64,000 bases of DNA, taken from NCBI GenBank assembly GCA_964397995.1, contig CAYNLG010000006.1, positions 15,621-79,620 of the forward strand, written 5' to 3'. A program made the position numbers and the translations under genes. The notes beneath the pieces are model-generated. The model did no database searches and was not told the DNA's origin. It saw nothing but the letters and a program-made list of their open reading frames with translations. This document shows, piece by piece, positions 55,466 to 63,971 of the stretch. Source of the stretch: CAYNLG01 sp964397995 (GTDB lineage: Bacteria; Planctomycetota; Phycisphaerae; FEN-1346). Within the stretch, counting starts at the first letter, position 1; each line of letters starts with the position of its first letter.

Positions 55466-58327
55466 ATGCGTGCCACGTGCCTTGCCCTCGTCGCCCTGCT
55501 CGCCGCCCCCTTGGCCCTGCGCGCCGCCGACGCCAACCCGTGGGGCGGACCGCACCGGGCGAGCTGTCTCCTCGTCGACCTCAGCCGGGCGTACACCGAC
55601 ACCTACCCGGACAAGGACATCGTTGTTTCGATGGAGGTGGTCCCCCGTCTCCAGGGCAGCATCGCCCTGAAGTTCCGGTTTGAGTTGGCGTACGTGGACG
55701 GGGCGTGGAAGCCGTCGGCGGAGGGGTTCACGGCCAACGTTTACGACTACCATTGGCCGCGCCCGCCCCGGTTCTCGAACATCCGCATCCGCGGCGAGGC
55801 CCTCGGCACGGGCCTGACGTGGACCGAGGACGGCGGCCTGGAGGGGACGCTGGCCTGGCGGTTCCCGAAGCCCTTCAAGGAGCTCGTCAACGCCGATGCG
55901 CGGAAGTACGTGCCCGCGAAGGCCTGGGACCTTGTGCCCCAGGAGGGCGAGGTCCGCGTCCGTCTGCCCCTGAACCCGGTTCCCGAGACGCCGCGCCCCA
56001 CCGGCCTGCCGCCCTGGTGGATGCCAACGGTCTTCGGGTTCAACTACTACGGCACGTTCACGTACGAGGCGGCCGGCGAGACGTTCACCGGCGAGGCGGA
56101 GCTGAACCTCAAGCCGCGGCCGATCACGGGCAAGTTCGTGCCATGGACGAAGATCGCGGTCGCGGAGGCCGAGGGGGGCCTCCGCTTCACGGCCGACCTG
56201 CCGGAGCGGCGCGTGGCCGCCGAGGCCGGCGGCTTCGCGATGTATCGCTTTCCGGAGCCCGTGGACGCGAGCGGCTTTGACGGCCTGCGCCTGGTCGTCA
56301 CGACCGACGAGCCGCGGGCCGACGCCTCCGTCGCCGTGGGCCTGAAAGAAGGCACAGGGGCGTGGTTCTACTCGGACGAGGCATGCCCGCTCACGCAGAA
56401 GTGGAACACGTGGTTTCTGCCCTTTGACCGGCTTGTGGGGGCCGGGTTCGTCATCGGCCGGGGCGCGTTCGACCCGAACATGGCCTTCGACGCCGACGCC
56501 ATCGCGCAGCTTGCCATCGGCGCCCACAACCCGTTCGGCGTGGGCACCGTCCGCTTCACCGTCGAGTCGATCGAACTCGTGCGGTGGACCGAGGGCGGCT
56601 ACGGGGCGCCGGACGCCGGGCCCGTGCTCGTCGACGTCCAGCCGCACACCGTCGTCAGCCGCAACGGCACCGACGAGGTGCCCGTCGAGCTGATGGGCGT
56701 CCACATGGTCGGCGACGTCAAGCCCGAGGCGCAGTCGGAGGCGTACTTCGCGGACCTGAACATCCGGCACGCGCGGCCGCTGCAGCACACCTCGTTCACC
56801 CCCACCAAGCGGGTCGGCGTGCCGCAGGCCAAGTCGCTCCGCCACCTCGGCCTCGATGACCAGTCGGTCATCTGCTACACCTGGGGCAACCTCTGGGGCC
56901 GCGCCCCATGGATGGGGGGCCAGGACATCCTGCCAGGCGTCCGGGCGTGGGGGAAGGCCCTGGGCGAATCGGCCTGGACGCCGGGAGACGCCGAGAACCC
57001 CCTCCGCCGCGTCGAGTTCTGGAACGAGCCCTTCATGTGGGGCCGCCACATCAACGCCTACGACCCGGCCCTCAAGGACCCGTCCCAGCACGGGTACATC
57101 CCGGGCAAACTGGGGGCGGAGTGGTACGCCAAGTGCTTCGTGGCCACCCGCGACGCCGCCAAGGCCGTCAACCCGCATGTCGAGATAGGCGGCATGAGCT
57201 GCCCGCCCTTCAGCGGCGACGCTTACAGCGTCTTCTGGGACTACGTGCGGCACTTCATCGACGCGTGCCCGGAGAAGATTGATTTCCTCACCGAGCACCA
57301 CTACGGCGGCAAGCCCGAGTCGTACGCCGCCAGCTACGAGGTCGTGACGGCCTACTGCGACGCGAAACACGGGCGGCGGATTCCCATCTTCAACACCGAG
57401 TGCAATGACCTGGTGGACACGCCCACCATGGGGGACGAGGGCCTCCCCGCCCCGTGGTCGCCGCATGCCGACGACCTCATCCGCTTTCGCTACAACCTCC
57501 GCGACATCATGGCCATGATCGCCCACTGCCCGGACAAAGCGCGCGGCCGGGCGGTGCACGCCCTCTGGAGCGGCACATTCCGCAAGAAGGGCGAGCGGCA
57601 CTGTTTCGAGCTCCTCGCCCCCGTCGCCGGAAAGATCCTGCTCGTGACGAGCAGCCACCCGGACGTCCCGGCCATCGCCTGCTGGAAGGAGGGACGCGGG
57701 GTCTTGCTGGCCTTCAACGACTCGCGGAAGCCGAAGGAGGTGATCCTGAGCGCGGCCCGGGCGGAGCTCACCGACGGCGTCCGCGTCGCCTTCAACGAGA
57801 GCGAAGGCACACAGCTCGTGCCCGTCGAGGCGCCGCCCACGGGCACGCCGCTGACGCTCGCCCCGTACGAGGCCGTCCGGTTCGTCTTCGAGGCCGACGC
57901 GCCCGAGACGACTCGCCGCCTGACCCAGCATTTCGTGCCGATCCACCTGGCGGACATTGAGCCCGGCCAGTCGGTCCGCAAGCGGGTCCTATGGCGCGGG
58001 GACGTGACCACGCGGGGTGTCGACGGCCCCGCGCTGCTCCAGGTCGTGACGAGCGGCGCCGCCCCCGGCGAGGGCGTCGTCGAGATCGGCCGCTACCACG
58101 AGCCCAGCCCCGCCGAGGGGGCGACCGAGGCCCCCCGGCGCTTGTGGACGCCCATCACCGAGGTGCCCCTCCCCGCGAGCGACCCGGGCGACCCCGTCAT
58201 CCAGACCATCCCCCTGCCCGAGGCCTTCAACGAAATGGTCCTGGCGTTCGCCTGCCCCAAGGACACGGGCACGGAGAACGGGTACCGCGTGCTGATGGCG
58301 GCCGTGTGGGTCGAGCAGCGCGAGTAG
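55466..58327 (+). CDS. Large secreted clan GH-A glycoside hydrolase-like protein
   Basis: This 953-aa protein has a signal peptide (about 1-20) and a beta-rich N-terminal half (about 25-390), probably carbohydrate-binding. A TIM-barrel-like domain follows, with VEFWNEPFMWG (Glu521 as likely acid/base) and IPIFNTECND (Glu645 as likely nucleophile). The C-terminal part is again beta-rich (about 730-950). The N-E-P motif and two Glu spacing fit clan GH-A enzymes such as agarases, porphyranases or GH39-like proteins. The substrate is unknown; a nearby sulfatase and beta-helix protein suggest complex polysaccharides. GCGGAGG precedes the ATG. Confidence 0.78.
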   Translation: MRATCLALVALLAAPLALRAADANPWGGPHRASCLLVDLSRAYTDTYPDKDIVVSMEVVPRLQGSIALKFRFELAYVDGAWKPSAEGFTANVYDYHWPRPPRFSNIRIRGEALGTGLTWTEDGGLEGTLAWRFPKPFKELVNADARKYVPAKAWDLVPQEGEVRVRLPLNPVPETPRPTGLPPWWMPTVFGFNYYGTFTYEAAGETFTGEAELNLKPRPITGKFVPWTKIAVAEAEGGLRFTADLPERRVAAEAGGFAMYRFPEPVDASGFDGLRLVVTTDEPRADASVAVGLKEGTGAWFYSDEACPLTQKWNTWFLPFDRLVGAGFVIGRGAFDPNMAFDADAIAQLAIGAHNPFGVGTVRFTVESIELVRWTEGGYGAPDAGPVLVDVQPHTVVSRNGTDEVPVELMGVHMVGDVKPEAQSEAYFADLNIRHARPLQHTSFTPTKRVGVPQAKSLRHLGLDDQSVICYTWGNLWGRAPWMGGQDILPGVRAWGKALGESAWTPGDAENPLRRVEFWNEPFMWGRHINAYDPALKDPSQHGYIPGKLGAEWYAKCFVATRDAAKAVNPHVEIGGMSCPPFSGDAYSVFWDYVRHFIDACPEKIDFLTEHHYGGKPESYAASYEVVTAYCDAKHGRRIPIFNTECNDLVDTPTMGDEGLPAPWSPHADDLIRFRYNLRDIMAMIAHCPDKARGRAVHALWSGTFRKKGERHCFELLAPVAGKILLVTSSHPDVPAIACWKEGRGVLLAFNDSRKPKEVILSAARAELTDGVRVAFNESEGTQLVPVEAPPTGTPLTLAPYEAVRFVFEADAPETTRRLTQHFVPIHLADIEPGQSVRKRVLWRGDVTTRGVDGPALLQVVTSGAAPGEGVVEIGRYHEPSPAEGATEAPRRLWTPITEVPLPASDPGDPVIQTIPLPEAFNEMVLAFACPKDTGTENGYRVLMAAVWVEQRE

Positions 58328-58388
58328 CGGCCGGGCCCGCCAAAACGCCCGGAGACCCCGGCCGGTGCCGACAGAGAGGTGCATCCGC

Positions 58389-59420
58389 ATGGACGAGATG
58401 GTCATCGGGACGAGCGCCTACCCCACGGCGGACCCCGATCTGATGAAGGGTGCCGGGGTCGGCTGGGTTCGGGCGGGCCTGGCCGTGCCGTGGGCGGATG
58501 CGAGCCGCACGGTCCCCAGCAAGGCCTACCTGCAGCGCAAAGACCGGCTGGAGGCCTGGCGGGAGTGCGGCCTGAAGGTCATCGCGATCACGCCGCTCCC
58601 GGGCGGCAGCCGGTACGTCAGGGACGCGGACGGCTCGCTCCACCTCCGGTGGACGTCGCGCCTGCCCGCCTGGTTCGGCCCCGTCGGCTCGGACGAGTGG
58701 GCCGAGACGTACGGGCACATGTGCCGCTTCCTGGCCGAGGATGTGGGCGATAACGTCGGCCTGTGGCAGATCGCCAATGAGCTCGACATTGAGCTCTTCG
58801 CGGGGCCTCTGAGTGTCGAGCAGGCGGCCAGCTTGGTGGAGGCGGCGGCGCGGGGCCTCAAGGCCGGGCGGCCGAGCGCCCTGGTGGGCCACAACCCCGC
58901 CGGCGGCGACCGGGCCGACGCCCTTTACAGGCGGCTCTACGTCAGCGGCGAGGGCCTCCTCGACTACTGCGGCACCGACGGCTACTACGGTACCTGGGCC
59001 CCCGGCGGGCCGCAGGACTGGGCCGGGCGCGTCGCGGGCCTGGCCGCTCTGTCCGGACGGCCCGTCTTCGTCAACGAGTGGGGCTTCGCCTCCAAAGGGG
59101 AACTGGCGACCCCCGGCGAAATCCCGACCGGCGTCCCGCCCTGCACCGTGGGCAAGTGGAAATACACCTGGGGCCCCGGCCACACGCCCGAGGGACAGGC
59201 CGCCTTCGTCCGCGAGGCCCTCGAAGCGTTCGCCGTCGTCCGCGACCACCTCCTCGGCATCTGCTTCTATCGCTGGGAGGACCAGGAACGGTGCTGGCAG
59301 TGCGGCCGGGAGGGCTGCCCCATGGAGACCGCCTGGGGCCTCACGGACAGCGCGTACCGGCCGAAACCGGCCATGGCGGCGTTCCGCGAAGGGGCGGCGA
59401 GGCTCCGCCAAGGCGGCTGA
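58389..59420 (+). CDS. Clan GH-A glycoside hydrolase-like protein, cytoplasmic
   Basis: This 343-aa protein has no signal peptide. It shows TIM-barrel strands with GLWQIANELDIELF (Glu131, acid/base candidate) and RPVFVNEWGF (Glu230, nucleophile candidate), and a late GICFYRWEDQE. The pair of Glu and the spacing fit GH5/GH-A type hydrolases. ATG 58389 has AGAGAGG 9 nt upstream; GTG 58365 is an alternative. It follows the large glycosidase by 61 nt in the same direction, so both may be cotranscribed and degrade the same polymer outside and inside the cell. Confidence 0.75.
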   Translation: MDEMVIGTSAYPTADPDLMKGAGVGWVRAGLAVPWADASRTVPSKAYLQRKDRLEAWRECGLKVIAITPLPGGSRYVRDADGSLHLRWTSRLPAWFGPVGSDEWAETYGHMCRFLAEDVGDNVGLWQIANELDIELFAGPLSVEQAASLVEAAARGLKAGRPSALVGHNPAGGDRADALYRRLYVSGEGLLDYCGTDGYYGTWAPGGPQDWAGRVAGLAALSGRPVFVNEWGFASKGELATPGEIPTGVPPCTVGKWKYTWGPGHTPEGQAAFVREALEAFAVVRDHLLGICFYRWEDQERCWQCGREGCPMETAWGLTDSAYRPKPAMAAFREGAARLRQGG

Positions 59421-59427
59421 AACGGCC

Positions 59428-59955
59428 CTACAACTCCCCCGTCGCCTTCAGCCACGCCAGGATCCGCACGGCCGTCTCCTCCGGGCCGAACCGGTCGGTC
59501 GGGATGCGGTAGTGGCAGGCGGCCTCGTAGGTGGCGGCCCGCTCCGCGAGCAGCCGCTCGACCTCCGCGATGCCGCCCTCGTCCGTCAGGTCCGGCCGCT
59601 CGGCGTCGGTCTTGACATCCGCCTTCATGCGGGCCCAGAGGGTCTCGGCGTCGGCCGTAAGGAGCACCACCTTGCCCCCCGCACGCAGGGCCTCGCGGTT
59701 GGCCTCGTCGAGCACCGCCCCGCCGCCCGCGGAGATGACCTGCTCGTCGCCGGCGGCCACGTTGGCGCAAACCTCGCGCTCCAGGGAGCGGAACGCCGGC
59801 CACCCGCCCTCGGCGACGATTTCCCTGATGGTCTTGGCCGCCCGCTCCTGGATGAGCGTGTCGGTATCGACGAGCGGCCACTCGAGGGCCTCGGCGAGCC
59901 GTTTGCCCACGGTGGTCTTGCCCGTGCAGCGGTAGCCGATGAGGACGAGGTTCAT
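59428..59955 (-). CDS. aroK: Shikimate kinase AroK
   Basis: This 175-aa protein has Walker A GYRCTGKTT (residues 7-15), the shikimate-site DTDTLIQ (about 30-36), and GGGAVLDEANREAL. The lid region follows near KTDAERPDL. It phosphorylates shikimate in aromatic amino acid synthesis. ATG 59955 is preferred because GGGAGG precedes it and the protein then begins MNLVLIG, the normal start. It is the last gene of the leftward amino-acid group and is convergent with the glycosidase gene 7 nt away. Confidence 0.94.
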   Translation of the reverse strand: MNLVLIGYRCTGKTTVGKRLAEALEWPLVDTDTLIQERAAKTIREIVAEGGWPAFRSLEREVCANVAAGDEQVISAGGGAVLDEANREALRAGGKVVLLTADAETLWARMKADVKTDAERPDLTDEGGIAEVERLLAERAATYEAACHYRIPTDRFGPEETAVRILAWLKATGEL

Positions 59956-59984
59956 GAAGCGACGTCCCTCCCTTCGCAAACGTC

Positions 59985-60497
59985 TCACACGCGATCGCGC
60001 CAATAGCCGGGCTTGCGGTGCAGGTGCATGACGGCCAAAACCCAGACTCCATCACCCTCTTCCGCGCAGATGATGCCGTAAGGGAAACGCCTGAGAAGGC
60101 TTCGGCGCAGACAGCCCTGAAGGACGGGTAACGCGACTGGACGTGCCGGCCGGCCAGGTGGCGCGGCCCGAAAGCTCAGGTTCTTCTCGTTATCCGTCCC
60201 CAGCGCCCCCCGGCCGTGCGGGAAGAGCACCAGCGGCAGGGGCTCGCCTTCGGCGGCCCCGGGCGGCGTAAAGAGCCGGTACGGCATGGCGCAGCCTCTG
60301 TGGCGCCAGGTGCCCCGGGCGAAGGTCTCGCCGACGGCGTCCGTCTCGGCGATGGTCAGGGCCTCCTCGAAACGCCGCCGGATGAGCCGCGCCTCGGGCG
60401 ATGCCCGGTCCGCGCGCACCCCTTCCAACATCGCGCATCCGTCAGCGAACGCCAGAGCCGCGAGTGTCAGCCACCCCACCACCGATAGGTTCGCCAT
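59985..60497 (-). pseudogene. Chimeric relic: lipoprotein esterase N-terminus joined to RelE/ParE toxin C-terminus
   Basis: The open frame encodes 170 aa. About residues 1-110 look like the start of a planctomycete lipoprotein carboxylesterase (lipobox ADGC near 21; CAMPYRLFTPPG; LPLVLFPHGRGALGTDNEK), but it stops before the catalytic Ser region. The last 45 residues (RRSLLRRFPYGIICAEEGDG, then VWVLAVMHLHRKPGYWRDR) match the C-terminal half of RelE/ParE-type toxins. The two parts are unrelated families, so a deletion probably fused the remains of two genes. It lies between argG and aroK in the same direction. Neither activity is expected. Confidence 0.65.
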
Positions 60498-60537
60498 GGT
60501 CCGCCCCCCCGATATGGAGTGGCTCGCCCGGGAGGCC

Positions 60538-60563
60538 GGGCCGGGGACACGCGCCCCCGGCCC
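60538..60563 (-). terminator. GC-rich hairpin after argG
   Basis: GGGCCGGGG, 8-nt loop, CCCCGGCCC form a perfect 9-bp stem 12 nt after the argG stop. There is no T run, so termination is uncertain; it may stabilise the upstream mRNA. Confidence 0.4.
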
Positions 60564-60575
60564 CCGCCTCGTCAG

Positions 60576-61799
60576 TTACGGCTGCTTGCGGCGGACCATG
60601 CCCTGGACCTTCATGGGCAGGCCGAACAGGTGGATGAACCCGGTCGCGTCGGTCGGGTCGTACGACTCGCCCATCACGAAGCTCGCCAAGTCCTCCGAGT
60701 ACAGGCTGTGCGGCGACTCGGCTCCCGCCAGCAGGGCGTGGCCCTTGAAGAGCTTCAGGCGCGCCGTCCCGGAGACCGTCTCCTGGGTCTTGGCGACGAA
60801 GGCGTCGAGGGCCTCCCGCAGCATCGAGAACCACTGCCCGTAGTAGACCAGCTCGGCGTACCGCAGGGCGACCTGCTCCTTGTAGTGCAGCGTGTCGCGA
60901 TCCAGGCACAGGGCTTCCAGGGCCGCGTGGGCGGCATAGAGGATCGTCCCGCCGGGCGTCTCGTAGACGCCGCGCGACTTGATGCCCACGAGGCGGTTCT
61001 CGGCCAGGTCGATCTGGCCGACGCCGTGCTTGCCGCCCAGTTCGTTCAGTTGCTCGATGAGCGCCGCGGGGGAGAGGGCCTTGCCATTCAGGGCCACCGG
61101 GACGCCCTGCTCGAAGGCCAACTCGACCAGGTCGGGCTCGTCGGGCGTCTGGGCGATGGGGCGGCTCATCACGAACACGCCATCGCTCGGGGCGTTGGCC
61201 GGGCTCTCGAGCTCGGCCCCCTCGTGGCTGATGTGCCACAGGTTCCGGTCCCGCGAGTAGATGCTCTTCTTGGTCTGGGCGATCGGGATGCCGTGGGCCT
61301 CGGCATACTCGACGGCGGCCTCGCGGCTCGTCAGGGTCCACCGCGGGTCGCGCCACGGCACCAGCACCTTCATCTCGGGCGCCAGGGCCATGTACGTGAG
61401 CTCGAAGCGGACCTGATCGTTGCCCTTGCCGGTGGCGCCGTGGGCGACGGCGTCGGCCCCGGTCGCCCGGGCGGCCTCGACCTGCTTCTTGGCGATCAGC
61501 GGCCGCGCGATGCTCGTCCCGAGCAGGTACTTGCCCTCGTAGACGGCGCCCGCGCGGACCATCGGCCAGAGGTACTCGGCGGCGAACTCTTCGCGCAGGT
61601 CCTCGACGACGCACTCGGACGCGCCGGACGCTTCCGCCTTCTCGACGATGCCGTCGAGCTCGCCGGGCCCCTGGCCCAGGTCGGCCACGTAGGCGACCAC
61701 CTCGCAGCCGTAGGTCTCCCGCAGCCACGGGAGGATGACACTGGTATCGAGGCCTCCCGAGTAGGCGAGGACGGCCTTCTTGACGGTCGGTTCAGCCAT
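60576..61799 (-). CDS. argG: Argininosuccinate synthase ArgG
   Basis: This 407-aa protein has the ATP-pyrophosphatase loop YSGGLDTS (13-20). The family signatures GTSIARPLIAKKQVE, HGATGKGNDQVRFE and DRNLWHISHEG follow, and ESRGVYETPGG-like SRGVYETPGG near 275. It joins citrulline and aspartate in arginine synthesis. It lies 30 nt after leuA and probably shares its transcript, so arginine and leucine synthesis would be controlled together. Confidence 0.98.
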   Translation of the reverse strand: MAEPTVKKAVLAYSGGLDTSVILPWLRETYGCEVVAYVADLGQGPGELDGIVEKAEASGASECVVEDLREEFAAEYLWPMVRAGAVYEGKYLLGTSIARPLIAKKQVEAARATGADAVAHGATGKGNDQVRFELTYMALAPEMKVLVPWRDPRWTLTSREAAVEYAEAHGIPIAQTKKSIYSRDRNLWHISHEGAELESPANAPSDGVFVMSRPIAQTPDEPDLVELAFEQGVPVALNGKALSPAALIEQLNELGGKHGVGQIDLAENRLVGIKSRGVYETPGGTILYAAHAALEALCLDRDTLHYKEQVALRYAELVYYGQWFSMLREALDAFVAKTQETVSGTARLKLFKGHALLAGAESPHSLYSEDLASFVMGESYDPTDATGFIHLFGLPMKVQGMVRRKQP

Positions 61800-61829
61800 C
61801 GGTTGCTCGCTTTCTAGTGGGTGATGCGG

Positions 61830-63482
61830 CTACGACGATTTCTTCCGTTTCTTGGCCTTTGTGGCCGTTTTGGCGGCCTTCTTGCGGCGAGGCGTCGCGC
61901 CCCTGTTCGGCGCGGCGGGGGCCTGGCCCTGGCCTGCGGACCCCGGCCGCTGCCTTCGACCCAGGACACGGTTGATCGCGTTCAGATACGCCCGCGCCGA
62001 GGCCTCCAGGATGTCCGTCGACAGGCCCCGCGCCGTCACCGGGCCCGTCTCGTGCTGGACCTCGATGTGGACCTCGCCCTGGGCCTCCTTGCCGCCCGTC
62101 ACGCTGCGGAGCGTGTAATCGGTCAGCTTGAGCGAGACGCCCGTGATCCGCTCCATCGCCCGGAAGATGGCGTCGACGGCGCCGTCACCGGTGGCGGCGT
62201 CGCGGACAGGCTCATCGCCGTCGTGGCGCACCAGTTCCACCGTGGCCGCCGGCATGCCGCCGGTGCCCGTGGCCGCCTGGATCCGCATCAGCTTCCACAC
62301 CTGCTGGCCGACGTCCAGTTCGCTCTCGACGAGGGCCTCCAGGTCGGCGTCGAAGACCTCTTTCTTCCGGTCCGCCAGTTCCTTGAACGGGCCGAAGAAG
62401 AGGCGGTCGATCTCGGCGTCCTTCAGGCGGTAGCCCAACTCCTTCAGGCGGCTGCGGAACTGGTGCCGCCCGCTGTGCTTGCCCAGCACCAGGCGGCCGC
62501 TCTGCAGCCCCACCGACGCCGGGTCCATGATCTCGTAGGTGGTCCGTTCCTTCAGCACCCCGTCGGCGTGGATGCCCGACTCGTGGGCGAAGGCGTTCTC
62601 GCCCACGACGGCCTTGTTGCGCGGCACGACGAGGCCGGTGACGCGGCTCACCAGGCGGCTCGTGTGGAGCAGCCGCTCGCTCCGAACGGCCGTCCAGCAC
62701 CCGCCGAAGGCCTCCGGGCGCGTTTTTAGACTCATCACAATCTCTTCCAGGGCAGCGTTCCCTGCCCGCTCGCCCAAGCCGTTGATCGTGCACTCGACCT
62801 GGCGTGCGCCGGCCCGGACGGCCTGCAGCGAGTTCGCCACGGCCATACCCAGGTCGTTGTGGCAATGGACCGCGATGACGGCCTTGCCGATGTTCGGGAC
62901 GCTCTCGAACAGGCCGGCGACGACGTCGCGGAACTCCGGCGGCGTCGACCATCCGACCGTGTCCGGGATGTTGACGGTCGTCGCCCCGGCGTCGATGACC
63001 GCCTCGACCACCTCGGCGAGGAAGTCCGGCTCGGTGCGCGCGGCATCCTCGGGGGAGAACTGGACGTCGTCGACGGCGCCCTTGGCGCGTGCGACGCCGG
63101 CCACCGCCAGGCGCAGGATTTCGCTCCGTGCCTTCCGCAGCTTGTGCTCGCGGTGGATCCGGCTGGTGGCCAGAAACACGTGAATTCGGGGTTTCTTGGC
63201 CGGTTCCACGGCCTCGGCCGCCCGGTCGATATCCTTCTCGACGCAGCGCGCCAGGCCCGCGACGACCGGCTCGACCACCTCGCGGCTGACGGCCTGGACG
63301 GCCTCGAAATCATCGACACTCGTGACGGGGAATCCCGCTTCGATAATGTCCACGCCAAGGAGTTCGAGGGCCCGGGCCACCTCCAGCTTTTCGCGCAGGT
63401 TCATGCTGGCGCCGGGGGACTGTTCCCCGTCGCGCAGGGTGGTGTCGAAGACCAGGACGCGGGCCTGCTTCGTGCGGGCCAT
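61830..63482 (-). CDS. leuA: 2-isopropylmalate synthase LeuA
   Basis: This 550-aa protein has the DRE-TIM motif VFDTTLRDGEQSPGASM (11-27), the HxH metal site in VHCHNDLGMA, and NGLGERAGNAALEE. A C-terminal LeuA allosteric domain (about 385-505) binds leucine. The last 40 residues form a Lys/Arg-rich tail unusual for the family. It commits 2-ketoisovalerate to leucine. ATG 63482 has GGAAGGGAG upstream. It is preceded by a leader ORF and an intrinsic terminator, suggesting attenuation, and is followed by argG. Confidence 0.97.
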   Translation of the reverse strand: MARTKQARVLVFDTTLRDGEQSPGASMNLREKLEVARALELLGVDIIEAGFPVTSVDDFEAVQAVSREVVEPVVAGLARCVEKDIDRAAEAVEPAKKPRIHVFLATSRIHREHKLRKARSEILRLAVAGVARAKGAVDDVQFSPEDAARTEPDFLAEVVEAVIDAGATTVNIPDTVGWSTPPEFRDVVAGLFESVPNIGKAVIAVHCHNDLGMAVANSLQAVRAGARQVECTINGLGERAGNAALEEIVMSLKTRPEAFGGCWTAVRSERLLHTSRLVSRVTGLVVPRNKAVVGENAFAHESGIHADGVLKERTTYEIMDPASVGLQSGRLVLGKHSGRHQFRSRLKELGYRLKDAEIDRLFFGPFKELADRKKEVFDADLEALVESELDVGQQVWKLMRIQAATGTGGMPAATVELVRHDGDEPVRDAATGDGAVDAIFRAMERITGVSLKLTDYTLRSVTGGKEAQGEVHIEVQHETGPVTARGLSTDILEASARAYLNAINRVLGRRQRPGSAGQGQAPAAPNRGATPRRKKAAKTATKAKKRKKSS

Positions 63483-63572
63483 GGCCAAACTCCCTTCCAA
63501 GCACGTCTATGTACCATGCAGCCCCCGTGGCTGCAATGGCCTGTTCGCCGTGGCCGACCGCCCGGGGGCATG

Positions 63573-63602
63573 AAAAAGGCCCCGGACGGGGGTTCCGGGG
63601 CC
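63573..63602 (-). terminator. Candidate leuA attenuator terminator
   Basis: On the minus strand: GGCCCCGG, 9-nt loop, CCGGGGCC, then TTTTT. It lies between the leader ORF and leuA, about 90 nt before the leuA ATG. The 5' arm can also pair with an identical CCGGGGCC at 63630-63637 just after the leader stop, giving a mutually exclusive antiterminator. Confidence 0.82.
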
Positions 63603-63640
63603 GTTTCGGTTCCGCTTGTGCGCGCAGGGGGCCCCGGGGT

Positions 63641-63685
63641 TCAGCTCCTAAGGTCCAGGGCCGGGGTCTCGCTGCGCGGTTGCAT
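63641..63685 (-). CDS. Putative leuA leader peptide (14 aa)
   Basis: The frame encodes MQPRSETPALDLRS, with Leu codons CTG and CTT at positions 10 and 12 and a TGA 4 nt before the CCGGGGCC antiterminator candidate. No Shine-Dalgarno is seen, but the predicted transcript starts about 3 nt upstream, so it may be translated as a leaderless ORF. The layout fits leucine-sensitive attenuation of leuA. Experimental or comparative proof is lacking here. Confidence 0.6.
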   Translation of the reverse strand: MQPRSETPALDLRS

Positions 63686-63694
63686 GATGCCGAT

Positions 63695-63723
63695 AGTATC
63701 GTCGCGCCCGGGGGGTACGTCAA
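63695..63723 (-). promoter_or_regulatory. Sigma-70-type promoter of leuA
   Basis: On the minus strand: TTGACG, 17 nt, GATACT (5/6 and 4/6 to consensus). The start is expected near 63688, just before the leader ORF. No other promoter candidate of this quality was seen upstream of leuA. Confidence 0.7.
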
Positions 63724-63934
63724 GCGCAAAACGGCGGGAACGCCCCCGCCCGGACCCGGCCCGGCGGGCCGCGGCCGCCGGCCGCCCCCCCTCGCCACGG
63801 CCGCGGTGCCGGCGCAAGGAAGGCACCCCCTATAGATACACAACATCTCCCTGACATGGCGAACTAAGGCGGGCGACGCCCCCAGGCCGAGGCGCCGGGC
63901 GATGCCCGCGCGGCAGGGGAACCCGGGGCGCGGA

Positions 63935-63971
63935 GCGCACACTATAGTGTCGGTTTGTATCCTATAGTATC
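63935..63971 (-). repeat. Dispersed repeat, right copy (inverted)
   Basis: The reverse complement matches 43691-43727 at 35 of 37 positions. Here the inner part is a perfect 12-bp palindrome ACACTATAGTGT (63939-63950). The similarity continues to the window end, where a T-rich stretch mirrors the A-rich tract of the left copy. Confidence 0.75.

Noticed and set aside
43691..63971. Transposon bounded by the inverted repeats
   Set aside because: No transposase or integrase is present between the copies and the enclosed genes include housekeeping leuA, argG and aroK; reported instead as a dispersed repeat.
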